In this document: positions 11,810 to 22,239 of the stretch, piece by piece
How the letters are laid out: every line of letters starts with the position of its first letter
Position numbering within the stretch: position 1 is the first letter of the stretch
Assembly: GCF_003028415.1 (NCBI RefSeq)
Contig: NZ_PYSV01000001.1
Coordinates: 124,001 to 188,000, forward strand
DNA: 64,000 bases
Direction: 5' to 3'
Origin: Deinococcus arcticus
GTDB lineage: Bacteria; Deinococcota; Deinococci; Deinococcales; Deinococcaceae
Notes under the pieces: generated by a model
What the model saw: only the letters and a program-made list of their open reading frames with translations
Told to the model about the DNA's origin: nothing
Database searches by the model: none
Translations under genes and position numbers: made by a program

Positions 11810-13939
11810 TCAGGCGTCTGAGGCGGTCTTGCGGCGCTTCGTGCTGTGTTCCGCTTCCTCGTCCGGCGCCTCATCGCTGGCGCCCGAGAGATTGGGCAGT
11901 TCGTGGGCGCTGAGCCACGTTTCGCCGGCCTGTGTGGAGGCGGAAAACCCGGTCTGGAAGCCCCAGGCTTTGACGTCCATGTTCATGGCCGCCAGCACGT
12001 TGCAGGCCATCTCTGGCGTCAGGTCGCTGACCTGAAAGATCTTCTTGAGATACGACGTGAAGAAGTTCCGCAGACGTTCAGGCCGGAGTTTGTCGACCTC
12101 GCTCAGCCGGGGCTTCAGGAGGGGCCGGCGCAGATGCCTCAGGCCAAACATATGCCAGCTGGCTTTGAGGCGCTCGTGTTCCCGCTTGGCCCGTTTCAGC
12201 TGTTTTTTCAGTTGACTGGCCGAGATAGAACCCACATTGTCCTTGTTGGCTTTCATGGTGGTCCAGGTGGCAGCGCCTGCTGACGGATAGACCGTTTCGG
12301 CCACGCTGAGGTGATTGAAGTTCCACCCCCCCGCCTTCTGATGAATATGCCCGGCGCTGTTGGCGGCCGTAATGTCCAGCCACGCCACCTGCCGTCCGGC
12401 CTTGTCGCTGAGCACCAGGTCGGGCCGGGTGCTGCCGGCGGCCACCTGGGTGGAAACGGCGTAGCCGTCCGGCGCCGCCGGTTTGAAGCCGCTGTGGTCG
12501 TGGCTGACATAGGACTCAATGACGTAGCCGAATGCCGCGTGCATCAGGTCGGCGGCGCCGTATTGCAGATAATCGTCCCAGCGCGCCTTCCACAGGGCCG
12601 TGTACCCGTTGAGGGCCACCAGTCCGCCCAGGCTGGGAATGCTGAGCACATTGGTGTGGGCCGCCTGGACAGCCGCGTCGTAGCTGGCGAAAAAGGTCTT
12701 GGCGGCGGCCTTGTCCTGGTCTGTGACGGCGCTGCCGTGCGCTTCATGAACCAGGGCGCGCTGCACCGTCCCAGCCTGTACCGTGCCGGCCGCGACCTGA
12801 GCCGCTGGGTGCGGGGAAGCAGTGCTGGGCGCGCCGCCCGGCCCGCCGATTGCCGCCAGCCGCCGGCCCGTCTGCTGCGCTTCCTGTTCCAGTCCGGTGT
12901 CGGGGTCCAGCCCCGGCGCCACCCGTCCCTGCGCCTGCTGCACCACATGGGTGACTTCGTGGGCCAGCAGTTCCAGGCCGCCGGCGCTGTGCGGGTCGTA
13001 CTGGCCGGGGGCAAAGTAGATGTCGGCGCCGCTGGTGAATGCCTTGGCCTGCAGGCCAGCCGTCAACCCCGCCGCCTCGCTGTCCGTATGCACCCGCACG
13101 CGCGACAGGTCGGCATTCAGGCCCAGTTCCAGGTGGCGCTGCACGGCGGCGGGCAGGGCCTCGCCCCCGCCCCGGCGGGCCTGGACCCGCGCGCTCACGG
13201 TCTGCAACGCCTGGGCACGCCGCTGCCCGTCCAGGGCGCTGAGATTCTGGCTGCGCGTGGCGTGTTCGCCCTGCAGGGCGTGGGCCTGAAGGGCCCGCTG
13301 CAGCGCCGCATCCTGGGCCTGAACGCGCTGCAGGGCCGCCGCGTACGCCTGCGCCCCAAACGGTTCCTGCGCGGCCTGCCGCTGCAGCGCCGCCAGCAGC
13401 GTGTTCTGGTCAGCTCCGGCCTGCACGTGGCGCTGCACCGCCCCCAGTGCGTGGGCGGCGCGTTCGGTGGCCGGCACGTAGGGCGCAAACTGCCCGTAGG
13501 CCGCGCCCACCTCGCCCACGGCCTGCACGGTAAGGGCGGCGCGCTGCGTGGGGGGCAGCAGTGTGGGTGAGGTGGGCGCCGGGGGAGGGGTCTGCCGCTG
13601 CCACGCGCTCAGGCTCAGGGGCGCGGCCCCGGCGGCGGCCAGGGCGGCGCGGGCCTGGGTCACCTGCGCCTGGGCCCGCTGCACCGCTGCGGCCAACGCA
13701 GTCTGTGCGCGCTGATCGGCGGCCAGCAGGGCAGCCGCCTGCAGCGCCGGGGCCACCTGCGCCCGTTGCGCGGCAGCTGGGGTGGCCCGGCACGCGGGTG
13801 ACGTGGGGGTGGGGAGCGCAGCGGCCGGGGCCTCGAATGCCGGGTCCTGGAACGCTGAGCCCTGGGTTTGCGGCCCGAGGTGAGGGAGCGGCTGGAGGCG
13901 GGCGCGGGGCGAACGGGAACGGGACGGGCGCTCGAACAT
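11810..13939 (-). CDS. DUF4157 (eCIS-core-like) protein with nuclease-like C-terminal region
   Basis: A 709-aa protein with no signal peptide. Residues 1-250 are Ala/Gln-rich and probably helical. The DUF4157 core spans about 260-335: VRVHTDSEAAGLTAGL, then ADIYFAPGQYDP and the zincin motif HEVTHVVQQ. DUF4157 is known from proteins linked to extracellular contractile injection systems and from polymorphic toxins. The C-terminal 320 residues hold RPDLVLSDKAG, VAWLDITAANS and HIHQK, spaced like a PD-(D/E)XK nuclease core (inference). The tail has a Lys/Arg-rich stretch (KKQLKRAKREHERLK) and ends STKRRKTASDA, which resembles a nuclear localisation signal. GGAGG precedes the ATG at 13939. No sheath, tube or baseplate genes are in the window and no obvious immunity gene adjoins. 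Confidence 0.8.
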   Translation of the reverse strand: MFERPSRSRSPRARLQPLPHLGPQTQGSAFQDPAFEAPAAALPTPTSPACRATPAAAQRAQVAPALQAAALLAADQRAQTALAAAVQRAQAQVTQARAALAAAGAAPLSLSAWQRQTPPPAPTSPTLLPPTQRAALTVQAVGEVGAAYGQFAPYVPATERAAHALGAVQRHVQAGADQNTLLAALQRQAAQEPFGAQAYAAALQRVQAQDAALQRALQAHALQGEHATRSQNLSALDGQRRAQALQTVSARVQARRGGGEALPAAVQRHLELGLNADLSRVRVHTDSEAAGLTAGLQAKAFTSGADIYFAPGQYDPHSAGGLELLAHEVTHVVQQAQGRVAPGLDPDTGLEQEAQQTGRRLAAIGGPGGAPSTASPHPAAQVAAGTVQAGTVQRALVHEAHGSAVTDQDKAAAKTFFASYDAAVQAAHTNVLSIPSLGGLVALNGYTALWKARWDDYLQYGAADLMHAAFGYVIESYVSHDHSGFKPAAPDGYAVSTQVAAGSTRPDLVLSDKAGRQVAWLDITAANSAGHIHQKAGGWNFNHLSVAETVYPSAGAATWTTMKANKDNVGSISASQLKKQLKRAKREHERLKASWHMFGLRHLRRPLLKPRLSEVDKLRPERLRNFFTSYLKKIFQVSDLTPEMACNVLAAMNMDVKAWGFQTGFSASTQAGETWLSAHELPNLSGASDEAPDEEAEHSTKRRKTASDA

Positions 13940-14005
13940 GAACAACCTCCGGGGGGAAGCAGGTGCCTCTACCGTAGCCCCCGGGGCGTTACCGGCCCGT
14001 TAAAC

Positions 14006-14051
14006 GGCCCTGGCGTCCCCTGCGCCACAGCGTGGGGGAAGGGCCAGGGCC
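14006..14051 (-). terminator. Long stem-loop after purB
   Basis: A 9-bp stem GGCCCTGGC/GCCAGGGCC encloses a second TCCCC/GGGGA stem. It lies 10 bp past the purB stop codon, with only GTTT following on the minus strand. Confidence 0.6.
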
Positions 14052-14061
14052 GCCTGTGGGG

Positions 14062-15369
<1,308 letters not shown>

Positions 15370-15376
15370 GTGCCCG

Positions 15377-15382
15377 AGGCTA
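15377..15382 (-). promoter_or_regulatory. -10 box TAGCCT for purB
   Basis: TANNNT box 7 nt upstream of the GTG at 15369. Confidence 0.55.
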
Positions 15383-15565
15383 ACACGCCCTGCACAGCTG
15401 TCTGGGCACCGGCTGTGCTGCGTTTTGAGGCGGGTTCATATGGAGACAGAAAGGCGTCAGGCGCCTGTGGCACCCTGGAGACCTCATGAGATCGCCCGGC
15501 GCCGACGCTGCGCCGCAGCCCCGCCCCCGGCGGGCGATCTCGGTTCATTCTCAGGAGGTTCTGAC

Positions 15566-16117
15566 ATGTCCAGACGTATTGCTCTGCTGGTAACCGCCGC
15601 GCTGATACTGACCCCCGCGCTGGCCCAGACCACCCCGGCCCCCGCCCCCACCACCGTGACCCTACCCGGGCAGGTGCCCACCGCGCTGAAAGACGCCTGG
15701 AGCGCTTTCCTGGCCTCGGGCGGCAGTGCCAGCCTGCTGGACAGCAGCGGCGCCGTGATTGGCACCCTGAACGCTGACGGGACCCTGAGCCTGAACGCCG
15801 GTAAAGCCCTCTCGGACGTGAAGGCCGTGCGCCTGCAACCCAGGACGGGCCAGGCCACCACTGTCAACGTGGCCCGTGACCTGAGCCGCCCGGGCGCTGT
15901 CAAGATTGAGTGGATGGGTCCGAATGGCAAGATGCAGTCCCTGCCCCTGCCTGCGGTGGTCAACCGCGCCCTGCGCGCCGACGCCAGTGTGCCGCCCGCC
16001 ACCACACCCGATGACGACCGGAGCGGCAAGGACAGTCAGGACGATAAAGACAAGGACGACAAGTCCAACAAGGGCAAGTCGGACAGCGCCCCCGGTAAGG
16101 GCAAAGGCAAGTCCTAA
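15566..16117 (+). CDS. Secreted protein with Lys/Asp-rich tail, unknown function
   Basis: A 183-aa protein. Residues 1-21 are a signal peptide (MSRRIALLVTAALILTPALAQ). A middle region of about 130 residues has no motif I recognise. The last 35 residues are a run of Lys, Asp, Ser and Gly (for example KDKDDKSNKGKS), ending in GKGKGKS and likely disordered. AGGAGGT just upstream fixes the start at 15566. It stands alone. The charged tail could bind a polyanion or a surface polymer, but that is a guess. Confidence 0.75.
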   Translation: MSRRIALLVTAALILTPALAQTTPAPAPTTVTLPGQVPTALKDAWSAFLASGGSASLLDSSGAVIGTLNADGTLSLNAGKALSDVKAVRLQPRTGQATTVNVARDLSRPGAVKIEWMGPNGKMQSLPLPAVVNRALRADASVPPATTPDDDRSGKDSQDDKDKDDKSNKGKSDSAPGKGKGKS

Positions 16118-16197
16118 GCCCTCAACGTGCAGCGCTACCCAGGCCGGGTGGCGCTGTTGCTGTTGGCTTCAGTGGTTCCTGACGGCTGCATTCAACC

Positions 16198-16866
16198 TCA
16201 GCGGGCCGGGGTGGGGACGTCCAGCTGGGCGGCTGGCGGCACATTCGGGCCCACACCGGCCCAGAGCAGGGTATTGGTGGGTGCGCTCAGGGCCCCCAGG
16301 GGCAGGTAGGCGCGCCACTGCGGGTCGTAGGGCACAGCCTCGGGCAGGCCCATGGCGCGCTGCAGCGCATTCTGATAGGTGGCACAGTCAAAGGCATTGA
16401 GCTGGCCGCCCAGCAGGTACGGAGCCCCCTGCAGCCGCGCCACCTCGGCGTTCATGGCCGCCCAGTGCTGGGGGCGCACGCCGCTGTCCAGCACCACAAT
16501 CAGGTCGCGCGACTGCAGGCTGTCCAGCGGGCGCAGCCGGGCCCCGGTGCCAATGGGCCCGGTTTCCTCGCTCAGCGCCGCCTCGCTGACCTTGCGGGTG
16601 ATGTGCGTGCATTCGCCGTACACCGCCCGCACGCGCTGGCATCCCACAATCAGGCTGCCCACGGGCGCGCGCCGGGCCGCTTCGGCCAGCGGCAGCACCC
16701 GCCCGGCCGGCAGCGCCGAGTGCGTGAGCAGCGCCAGCGGCTGCCACTGCGCTTCGGGCACGGCGTGCAGGTCGTCCATGCGGGGGCCGGTGGTGGCAGG
16801 CAGGCAGGCGCTGAGCAGGCCAGCGGTCAGCACCAGGGGCAGAAGGGAACGGAGCGCAGGCTTCAC
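16198..16866 (-). CDS. Putative lipoprotein, possibly a permuted NlpC/P60 (YiiX-like) hydrolase
   Basis: A 222-aa lipoprotein: MKPALRSLLP, a hydrophobic stretch and lipobox LLSAC with Cys21. The mature part has VGSLIVGCQRVRAVYGECTHIT (His88) and later NAFDCATYQNALQRAMGLP (Cys161). The order His-then-Cys and the spacing resemble circularly permuted papain-like peptidases such as YiiX. This is a weak structural guess. The GTG start at 16866 is chosen because it begins the signal peptide. It is divergent from the short leader ORF at 16899. Confidence 0.6.
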   Translation of the reverse strand: MKPALRSLLPLVLTAGLLSACLPATTGPRMDDLHAVPEAQWQPLALLTHSALPAGRVLPLAEAARRAPVGSLIVGCQRVRAVYGECTHITRKVSEAALSEETGPIGTGARLRPLDSLQSRDLIVVLDSGVRPQHWAAMNAEVARLQGAPYLLGGQLNAFDCATYQNALQRAMGLPEAVPYDPQWRAYLPLGALSAPTNTLLWAGVGPNVPPAAQLDVPTPAR

Positions 16867-16885
16867 GGTGGTTTCACTATGCCGC

Positions 16886-16891
16886 TACAGT
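16886..16891 (+). promoter_or_regulatory. -10 box TACAGT for the 15-codon leader ORF
   Basis: TANNNT box 7 nt before the ATG at 16899. The spacing equals that of the other leaderless starts in the window. Confidence 0.55.
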
Positions 16892-16898
16892 GCGGGGC

Positions 16899-16946
16899 AT
16901 GAGGGTGCCTAACTCGCTCTTGGGGCCTCGCCGGGACCGCGCATGA
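16899..16946 (+). CDS. 15-codon leaderless leader peptide
   Basis: The reading frame MRVPNSLLGPRRDRA starts 7 nt after a TACAGT box and stops at TGA (16944-16946). The stop overlaps the ATG of the next gene as ATGA. The peptide is basic and short. It could set expression of the downstream membrane protein by translational coupling or attenuation. Support comes only from promoter spacing and the stop/start overlap. Confidence 0.45.
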   Translation: MRVPNSLLGPRRDRA

Positions 16947-17116
16947 TGGTGGGCCTGCTGATTCTGGTGCTGCTCAGCGTGAATCTGGGCGGCCTGGCCA
17001 GCGCCGTGTTGCAATTGGGGCGCGGCGAGTGGCTGGCCGCCGCCGGATCAGTGGTGATGCTGGTGCTGCTGAACGTGCTGGGGTTTGCCCTGCTGCGTGA
17101 CCTGCGCCAGCGCTGA
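16943..17116 (+). CDS. Small two-helix membrane protein
   Basis: A 57-aa protein with a hydrophobic helix at about residues 3-22, a short polar turn (LGRGEW) and a second helix at about 31-49, ending LLRDLRQR. The positive C-terminus suggests both ends face the cytoplasm. It has no recognised family. A second ATG three bases later is an alternative start. It has no Shine-Dalgarno sequence of its own, so translation probably depends on the coupled leader ORF. Confidence 0.55.
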   Translation: MMVGLLILVLLSVNLGGLASAVLQLGRGEWLAAAGSVVMLVLLNVLGFALLRDLRQR

Positions 17117-17315
17117 GCCAGTTGGTCAAGGCCAAGGGTCTGGGCAGTGTCCAGGCGCGGCAAGACGGGGACCTGAAAAACGTGGTCCGGGCCACTGGGC
17201 CCGGTGACCCTTATCTGCAGGCCCAGTCTCCCGCGGTGCGGGGTGTTCCCGTCCCTCTCAAGAGAGGAGGCGGAAACAGCTGACCTTGCCACGCACACTG
17301 CCTCTCTTCTTCCGA

Positions 17316-17343
17316 GCGCGCCTGAAGGACAATGCAGGCGCGC
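17316..17343 (-). terminator. Stem-loop at the end of the ClC gene
   Basis: A perfect 9-bp stem GCGCGCCTG/CAGGCGCGC with a 10-nt loop touches the stop codon. No T tract follows. Confidence 0.6.
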
Positions 17344-18998
17344 TACGACCCGGGCAGCCGCAGAATGCCTTCCAGCGCGGCGTAGGCGTCTGGGCGGGCC
17401 AGAAACACCAGTTCATCGCTGGGGGTCAGGCGCAGCTGGGGGCGGGGCAGGCGCACCGTGCCGTCGCGCACCACGCCCACAATCTCCACGCCGGGCGGCA
17501 GGCTGACCACCTGCATGCGCGCGCCGTGCCAGCTGGGCGGTACGGCCCGGCGGTACAGTTCGCGCTCGCTGGAAGGCGGGGGCAGCAGATCGGCTTCCTG
17601 CAGGGTGCCGTCCGGGGCGTCGTAGGGCACCGGCGCGCTGGGGGCCGCGGCGGGTGTGCGGCGGGGGCGCAGGCGCACGGTGTCGGGCAGCCACGCCGGG
17701 CCCCCCGCATGAACCGGGCTGTCGCGCCGGGCGCCCAGTTGCGTGGGCACCAGGCCGCTGGTGCCGCTCAGGGTATGGGCCAGGCCGCTGGCGACCAGGG
17801 CCAGGGGCAGCAGGGTTTCGCCGCCCCAGGTCACGGCCAGCAGGCCAGCGGCCAGCGGCACATTCAGCGTCACTGTCAAAAAGGCCACGGCGCCCACCAT
17901 GCCGGCCACCGCCGTATCAATGCCCAGCAGGCTGCCCAGGCCTGTGCCAATCAGGCCCCCCACCGCCACCGAGGGCAGCACGCCGCCGCCCAGTGCAATG
18001 CGCGCGCCAATGGCCAGCAGCAACCAGCGCCACGCGCCCTGCCCGGCCGCTTCCGGGCCCAGAAACCCGGCGGCGCCCAGCTGCATCCAGCCGCTGCCGT
18101 CGCCCAGCACCGCCGGGGTGCTGAAGGCGGCAATGGCGGCGGTCAGGGCGCCGAACACCGCGCCCACCACCGGGCGCAGCGGGCCGTCCCTGGTCCAGCG
18201 CTCGGGCAGCACCTGACAGGCCAGCAGCGACAGCCAGCCCATGGCGGTGGCCACCAGCGCCACCAGGAAAAAGGCAGGGAGCTGCGGCGCGGCCGGCACC
18301 TGCACGTCGGGCAGACTGAACAGGGGTGTGAACCCAAAGGCCAGGCCATACACGGCGGTGCCGGCCACGGCGGCCAGCACGCAGGGCATCACGACCTCGA
18401 ATTCGAATTCAAAGCGGCGGTACAGCACCTCGGCCACCAGCACGGCCGCCGCCAGTGGGGCGTGCAGAACGGCCCCCAGCGCAGCCGCGCCACCCGCCAG
18501 GGTCAGCGTGCGCAGCTCCACGCTGTCCAGCCGGGTCACGCGCTGCATCAGCCGGGCGCCCAGCTGTCCGGTCAGGGTAAAGGCCGAGTCTCGCCCCACC
18601 ATCAGCCCTGAGCCGTAGCCCAGCAGGGTGCCGCCCAGGGTGCGCAGCTGGGCCAGCAGGGGCGGCCACTGGCCCCGGGCGTGGTAGCCCCCCACCAGCT
18701 GGGTGAGGGGATCGCCGTGGGCCGAGGGAATCAGCCACGCGCACAGCGCGCCGATCAGGGGCAGGGCCAGCAGGCCCCAGGGCTGGGCGGTGCCAAAGGC
18801 CATCATCAGGCCGCCCTCGCCGGTGGTGCCGGGCGGCGAGAAATCGGTAAGGCGGCTGCCCAGCGCCAGCAGCAGGTCCAGCGTCAGGCGCAGCACGATG
18901 CTCAGGCCCCCCACCAGCGCGCCCAGCAGCACGCTGAGCACCACCAGCCGCCCGGTTTCCAGACGGTTGAGCACGGCGCGGGGCAGGGGAGAACGCAT
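17343..18998 (-). CDS. ClC-family chloride channel/antiporter with C-terminal TrkA-C-like domain
   Basis: A 551-aa membrane protein. The first 420 residues have the ClC helices, with [19 protein letters not shown] matching the GxFxP filter region. The N-terminal filter and gate motifs are unusual: the GSGIP region reads SAHGDP, and the gating-glutamate motif GREGP reads GRDSA (Asp137). Residues 470-551 resemble a TrkA-C/RCK-type ligand domain ([21 protein letters not shown]) instead of the usual CBS pair. A TAGCAT box lies 8 nt before the ATG. It may be a divergent chloride or fluoride transporter; selectivity cannot be read. Confidence 0.85.
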   Translation of the reverse strand: MRSPLPRAVLNRLETGRLVVLSVLLGALVGGLSIVLRLTLDLLLALGSRLTDFSPPGTTGEGGLMMAFGTAQPWGLLALPLIGALCAWLIPSAHGDPLTQLVGGYHARGQWPPLLAQLRTLGGTLLGYGSGLMVGRDSAFTLTGQLGARLMQRVTRLDSVELRTLTLAGGAAALGAVLHAPLAAAVLVAEVLYRRFEFEFEVVMPCVLAAVAGTAVYGLAFGFTPLFSLPDVQVPAAPQLPAFFLVALVATAMGWLSLLACQVLPERWTRDGPLRPVVGAVFGALTAAIAAFSTPAVLGDGSGWMQLGAAGFLGPEAAGQGAWRWLLLAIGARIALGGGVLPSVAVGGLIGTGLGSLLGIDTAVAGMVGAVAFLTVTLNVPLAAGLLAVTWGGETLLPLALVASGLAHTLSGTSGLVPTQLGARRDSPVHAGGPAWLPDTVRLRPRRTPAAAPSAPVPYDAPDGTLQEADLLPPPSSERELYRRAVPPSWHGARMQVVSLPPGVEIVGVVRDGTVRLPRPQLRLTPSDELVFLARPDAYAALEGILRLPGS

Positions 18999-19006
18999 CG
19001 GCGCCC

Positions 19007-19012
19007 ATGCTA
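19007..19012 (-). promoter_or_regulatory. -10 box TAGCAT for the ClC gene
   Basis: TANNNT box 8 nt upstream of the ATG at 18998. Confidence 0.5.
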
Positions 19013-19138
19013 AGGCATTTCACCCGGGGCCGCAGCCAGAGCCGGCGGCCCGGAAATCAGCCGCAGCACGGAGTGGGGGCCGGCAACCTAAAGCCCAGCT
19101 AAACCTGCTGGGGCCTCACCTCATTCCTGCCGGGCGCG

Positions 19139-19168
19139 TAAGATACTGGCCGGTTGTCCGGCAACCGG
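19139..19168 (+). promoter_or_regulatory. sodA promoter -10 TAAGAT and 5' leader hairpin
   Basis: TAAGAT at 19139-19144 predicts a start near 19151 and a leader of about 65 nt. The leader begins with a 7-bp hairpin CCGGTTG/CAACCGG (19150-19168), which may stabilise the mRNA 5' end. Confidence 0.5.
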
Positions 19169-19215
19169 GCGCTGCACCGTGCCGCGCGCTTGCCGGATCT
19201 GAAAGGAGCACCATC

Positions 19216-19839
19216 ATGGCCTACGAACTGCCCAAGCTGCCCTACGCCTACGACGCCCTGGAGCCCCACATTGACGCCCGCACCATGGAAATCCACCACA
19301 CCAAGCACCACCAGACCTATGTGGACAACGCGAACAAGGCGCTCGAAGGCCACGAGCTGGCCAGCCTGCCGGTGGAAGAGCTGATTCAGAAGCTTGATCA
19401 GGTGCCGGCCGACAAGAAGAATGTGCTGCGCAACAACGCCGGGGGGCACGCCAACCACAGCCTTTTCTGGCAGGTCATGGGGCCCCAGGGCGCCGGGCAG
19501 CCGGGCGGCGAACTGATGGAGGCCATCAACGCGGCCTTCGGCTCCTACGACGCCTTTAAGGAGAAGTTTGAAGACGCCGCCAAGACCCGCTTTGGGTCGG
19601 GCTGGGCGTGGCTGGTTGTGCAGAGCGGCGCGCTGGCTGTGGTGTCCACCGCCAACCAGGACAACCCCCTGATGGGCGAGGCCGTGGCTGGCGTGAGCGG
19701 CACCCCCCTGCTGGGCGTGGACGTGTGGGAGCACGCCTATTACCTGAACTACCAGAACAAGCGCCCGGATTACCTGAAGGCGTTCTGGAACGTGGTGAAC
19801 TGGGACGAAGTGGCGCGCCGGTACGCGGCCGCGAAGTAA
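19216..19839 (+). CDS. sodA: Superoxide dismutase (Mn/Fe family)
   Basis: A 207-aa cytosolic enzyme that converts superoxide to oxygen and hydrogen peroxide. Metal-ligand regions are all present: [15 protein letters not shown] near the start, [10 protein letters not shown] and [27 protein letters not shown] is also typical. The family assignment is secure; Mn specificity is likely from similarity to Deinococcus SodA. GAAAGGAG gives a proper ribosome-binding site, unlike the many leaderless neighbours, and suits strong expression. Confidence 0.97.
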   Translation: MAYELPKLPYAYDALEPHIDARTMEIHHTKHHQTYVDNANKALEGHELASLPVEELIQKLDQVPADKKNVLRNNAGGHANHSLFWQVMGPQGAGQPGGELMEAINAAFGSYDAFKEKFEDAAKTRFGSGWAWLVVQSGALAVVSTANQDNPLMGEAVAGVSGTPLLGVDVWEHAYYLNYQNKRPDYLKAFWNVVNWDEVARRYAAAK

Positions 19840-19901
19840 GTCAGAGAAGTAGGTCAAAACAGGGCCATGAGCCGTGGGCTCTGGGCCTTGAGGGAAGAAG
19901 G

Positions 19902-19932
19902 GCGGCGCGTCTGGGAGGTCCAGGCGCGCCGC
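19902..19932. terminator. Bidirectional terminator between sodA and tctA
   Basis: An outer 8-bp stem GCGGCGCG/CGCGCCGC and an inner CTGG/CCAG stem are separated by one mismatch. It lies between two convergent genes. Confidence 0.75.
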
Positions 19933-19945
19933 TCTCTGTGGGTGC

Positions 19946-21439
19946 TTAGGCCGTGGTGCGGCGGGCGCGCCACCTGAGCACCTGCGGGACCACCAGGGCG
20001 GCCAGCACCAGCAGCAGAATAAAAGCAGACAGCGGCTGGCGCAGAAACACCGTGAAGTCGCCGCTGCTGGCCTGCACCGCTGTGCGGAACTGGCTTTCGG
20101 CAGCCGGGCCCAGCACCACGCCGATAATCGCGGGCGTGACTGGAAAGTCGAAGCGGCGCATGCCGTAGCCGATCAGGCCGAACAGGGCCAGCAGGTACAG
20201 GTCGAACACCGAGTTGTTCAGCGAGTACACACCCACCGTGGAAAACACCAGAATGGCCGCGTACAGAAAGGGCCGGGGAATCAGCAGCAGCCGCGCCCAC
20301 AGGGGGGCCAGCGGCAGATTCAGCGCCAGCAGCATCACATTCCCGATGTACAGGCTGGCAATCAGGCCCCACACCAGTTCCGGGCTGGTGACGAACAGCA
20401 GCGGCCCCGGCTGCAGGCCGTACCCCTGAAAGGCGGCCAGCAGAATGGCGGCGGTGGCGCTGGTGGGCAGGCCCAGGGTCAGCAGCGGCACCAGCACCCC
20501 GGCAGCGGCGGCGTTGTTGGCGGCTTCGGGGCCAGCCACGCCTTCAATGGCGCCCTGTCCAAATTCCTCGGGGTGCTTGCTGAGCTTCTTTTCCAACGTG
20601 TACGACAGAAAGGTGGGAATCTCGGCGCCGCCGGCGGGCACGGCGCCAAAAGGAAAGCCCAGGGCCGTGCCGCGCAGCCAGGGTTTCCAGGAGCGGCGCC
20701 AGTCCTCGCGGTTCATGCGGGCGTTGCCGGCCAGTGGAATCACGCTGGCGCCGCCCCTTCGCAGGCGGCTGGCCACGTACAGCGTTTCACCCACCGCAAA
20801 CAGGCCAATCACCACCGTCACGAACTCAATGCCGTCCAGCAGTTCGGGGGCGCCCAGGGTAAAGCGGGCCTGCCCACTTTGCAGGTCGGTGCCCACCAGC
20901 CCAATCGCCAGGCCGAAAAACAGGCTGATCAGGCCGCGCAGCGGCGAGCCGCCAAAGGTGGCGCTGATGGTGATAAAGGCCAGCAGCATCAGCGCAAACT
21001 TGGCGCTGGGCGGAATCTGCACCGCCACATCGGCAATGGCGGGGGCCGCAAAGGTCAGCAGGATGGTGCCTATGGTGCCCGCCACAAAGGAGCCGATGGC
21101 GGCCGTGGCCAGCGCGGCGGCGGCCCGGCCCCGGCGCGCCATCCTGTTGCCTTCCAGCGCCGTGATGATGGAACTGCTCTCGCCCGGCGTGTTCAGCAGA
21201 ATGGAGGTGGTGCTGCCCCCGAACATCCCGCCGTAGTAGATGCCCGCAAACATGATGAACGCACTCACCGGCGGCAGCTTGGCTGTGACGGGCAGCAGCA
21301 GCGCCACTGTGAGCGCTGGGCCAATCCCGGGCAGCACGCCCACCAGGGTGCCCAGCGTAACCCCAATGAGGGCCCACAGCAGGTTCATGGGGGTCAGGGC
21401 GGTGTCAAAGCCCGCCAGCAAGGCGGACAGGGCCTCCAT
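19946..21439 (-). CDS. tctA: Tripartite tricarboxylate transporter large permease
   Basis: A 497-aa polytopic membrane protein of the TctA family. Hallmark stretches are [19 protein letters not shown] near the N-terminus, [20 protein letters not shown] and a central repeat [20 protein letters not shown]. It forms the translocation channel for citrate or a related carboxylate delivered by TctC. Its ATG overlaps the tctB stop by one base (TAATG), so the genes are coupled. Confidence 0.96.
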   Translation of the reverse strand: MEALSALLAGFDTALTPMNLLWALIGVTLGTLVGVLPGIGPALTVALLLPVTAKLPPVSAFIMFAGIYYGGMFGGSTTSILLNTPGESSSIITALEGNRMARRGRAAAALATAAIGSFVAGTIGTILLTFAAPAIADVAVQIPPSAKFALMLLAFITISATFGGSPLRGLISLFFGLAIGLVGTDLQSGQARFTLGAPELLDGIEFVTVVIGLFAVGETLYVASRLRRGGASVIPLAGNARMNREDWRRSWKPWLRGTALGFPFGAVPAGGAEIPTFLSYTLEKKLSKHPEEFGQGAIEGVAGPEAANNAAAAGVLVPLLTLGLPTSATAAILLAAFQGYGLQPGPLLFVTSPELVWGLIASLYIGNVMLLALNLPLAPLWARLLLIPRPFLYAAILVFSTVGVYSLNNSVFDLYLLALFGLIGYGMRRFDFPVTPAIIGVVLGPAAESQFRTAVQASSGDFTVFLRQPLSAFILLLVLAALVVPQVLRWRARRTTA

Positions 21440-21948
21440 TACAGCACCCCCCGCAGCAGGCCGGGTGGCAGGCTCAGGCCCAGCCCCCGGGTAAAGGCCA
21501 CGTAGGTGACCAGGGCCACCGCCAGCGCAACGCCCACCAGCAGCCCCAGTCGCCGCTCGCCGTAGGCGTAGCCCACGCTGACATACATGATCGCCGTGCC
21601 CAGCACGAAGCCCAGGGGGTGCAGCAGCAGCGTGCCCGCCAGGAAGCCCGCCAGAATCAGGCCGGGCGGGCGCAGGTCGGCGGGCTGGCCCGGGTCAGTG
21701 TCTTCCTCGGCCGCTGGCTCGGCGCGGTGGCCGCGCAGCACGGCCACCAGCAGTGCGAGGCCCAGCAGCAGCGTGCCCAGCGCCACGACCAGTGGAAAGG
21801 CGCGCGGGCCCACGGCGGCGTTGATACCAAAAGGAATCTGCAGGGTGCCGGTCAGCAGCAGGCCCCCCACCAGCAGCACGCCCAGCGCCAGCAGCAGGTC
21901 TGGAACGCTGGGGCCCCGGCGGGCGGGGGCAACAGAAGGTTCAGTCAT
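21439..21948 (-). CDS. tctB: Tripartite tricarboxylate transporter small permease
   Basis: A 169-aa protein with four hydrophobic helices and a polar linker ([14 protein letters not shown]) between helices two and three, as in TctB subunits. I chose the ATG at 21948 (MTEPSVAP), behind GAGGTG; the open frame upstream is not protein-like. It lies between tctC and tctA in the transcript. A 291-bp spacer separates it from tctC. Confidence 0.88.
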   Translation of the reverse strand: MTEPSVAPARRGPSVPDLLLALGVLLVGGLLLTGTLQIPFGINAAVGPRAFPLVVALGTLLLGLALLVAVLRGHRAEPAAEEDTDPGQPADLRPPGLILAGFLAGTLLLHPLGFVLGTAIMYVSVGYAYGERRLGLLVGVALAVALVTYVAFTRGLGLSLPPGLLRGVL

Positions 21949-22239
21949 AGGCACCTCGGGCGGGGCCCAGTTCAGGGCCGCCCAGCAGAGCGCCGGGCAG
22001 AAGGCGCGAATGGTGCTCGCCTCCGCCCGGCTGGGGTGGGAAAAACAGGGGAGAGGGACAGCAGGCTCAGCGGGGGGCGAGAGGGGCACGCCCACAGGGC
22101 TCTGCTCCAGATGCCGCCCCTCTCGCTTTGTCAGCGATTCAATCCGAGCGGCGCGAGCAGCAGCAGGACGGCCCTCCGGGCCTGGAGCCGGCACATCGGC
22201 TCTTTTCCGACTTGTCGGCGGAACAGACGGCAGTGCGTC

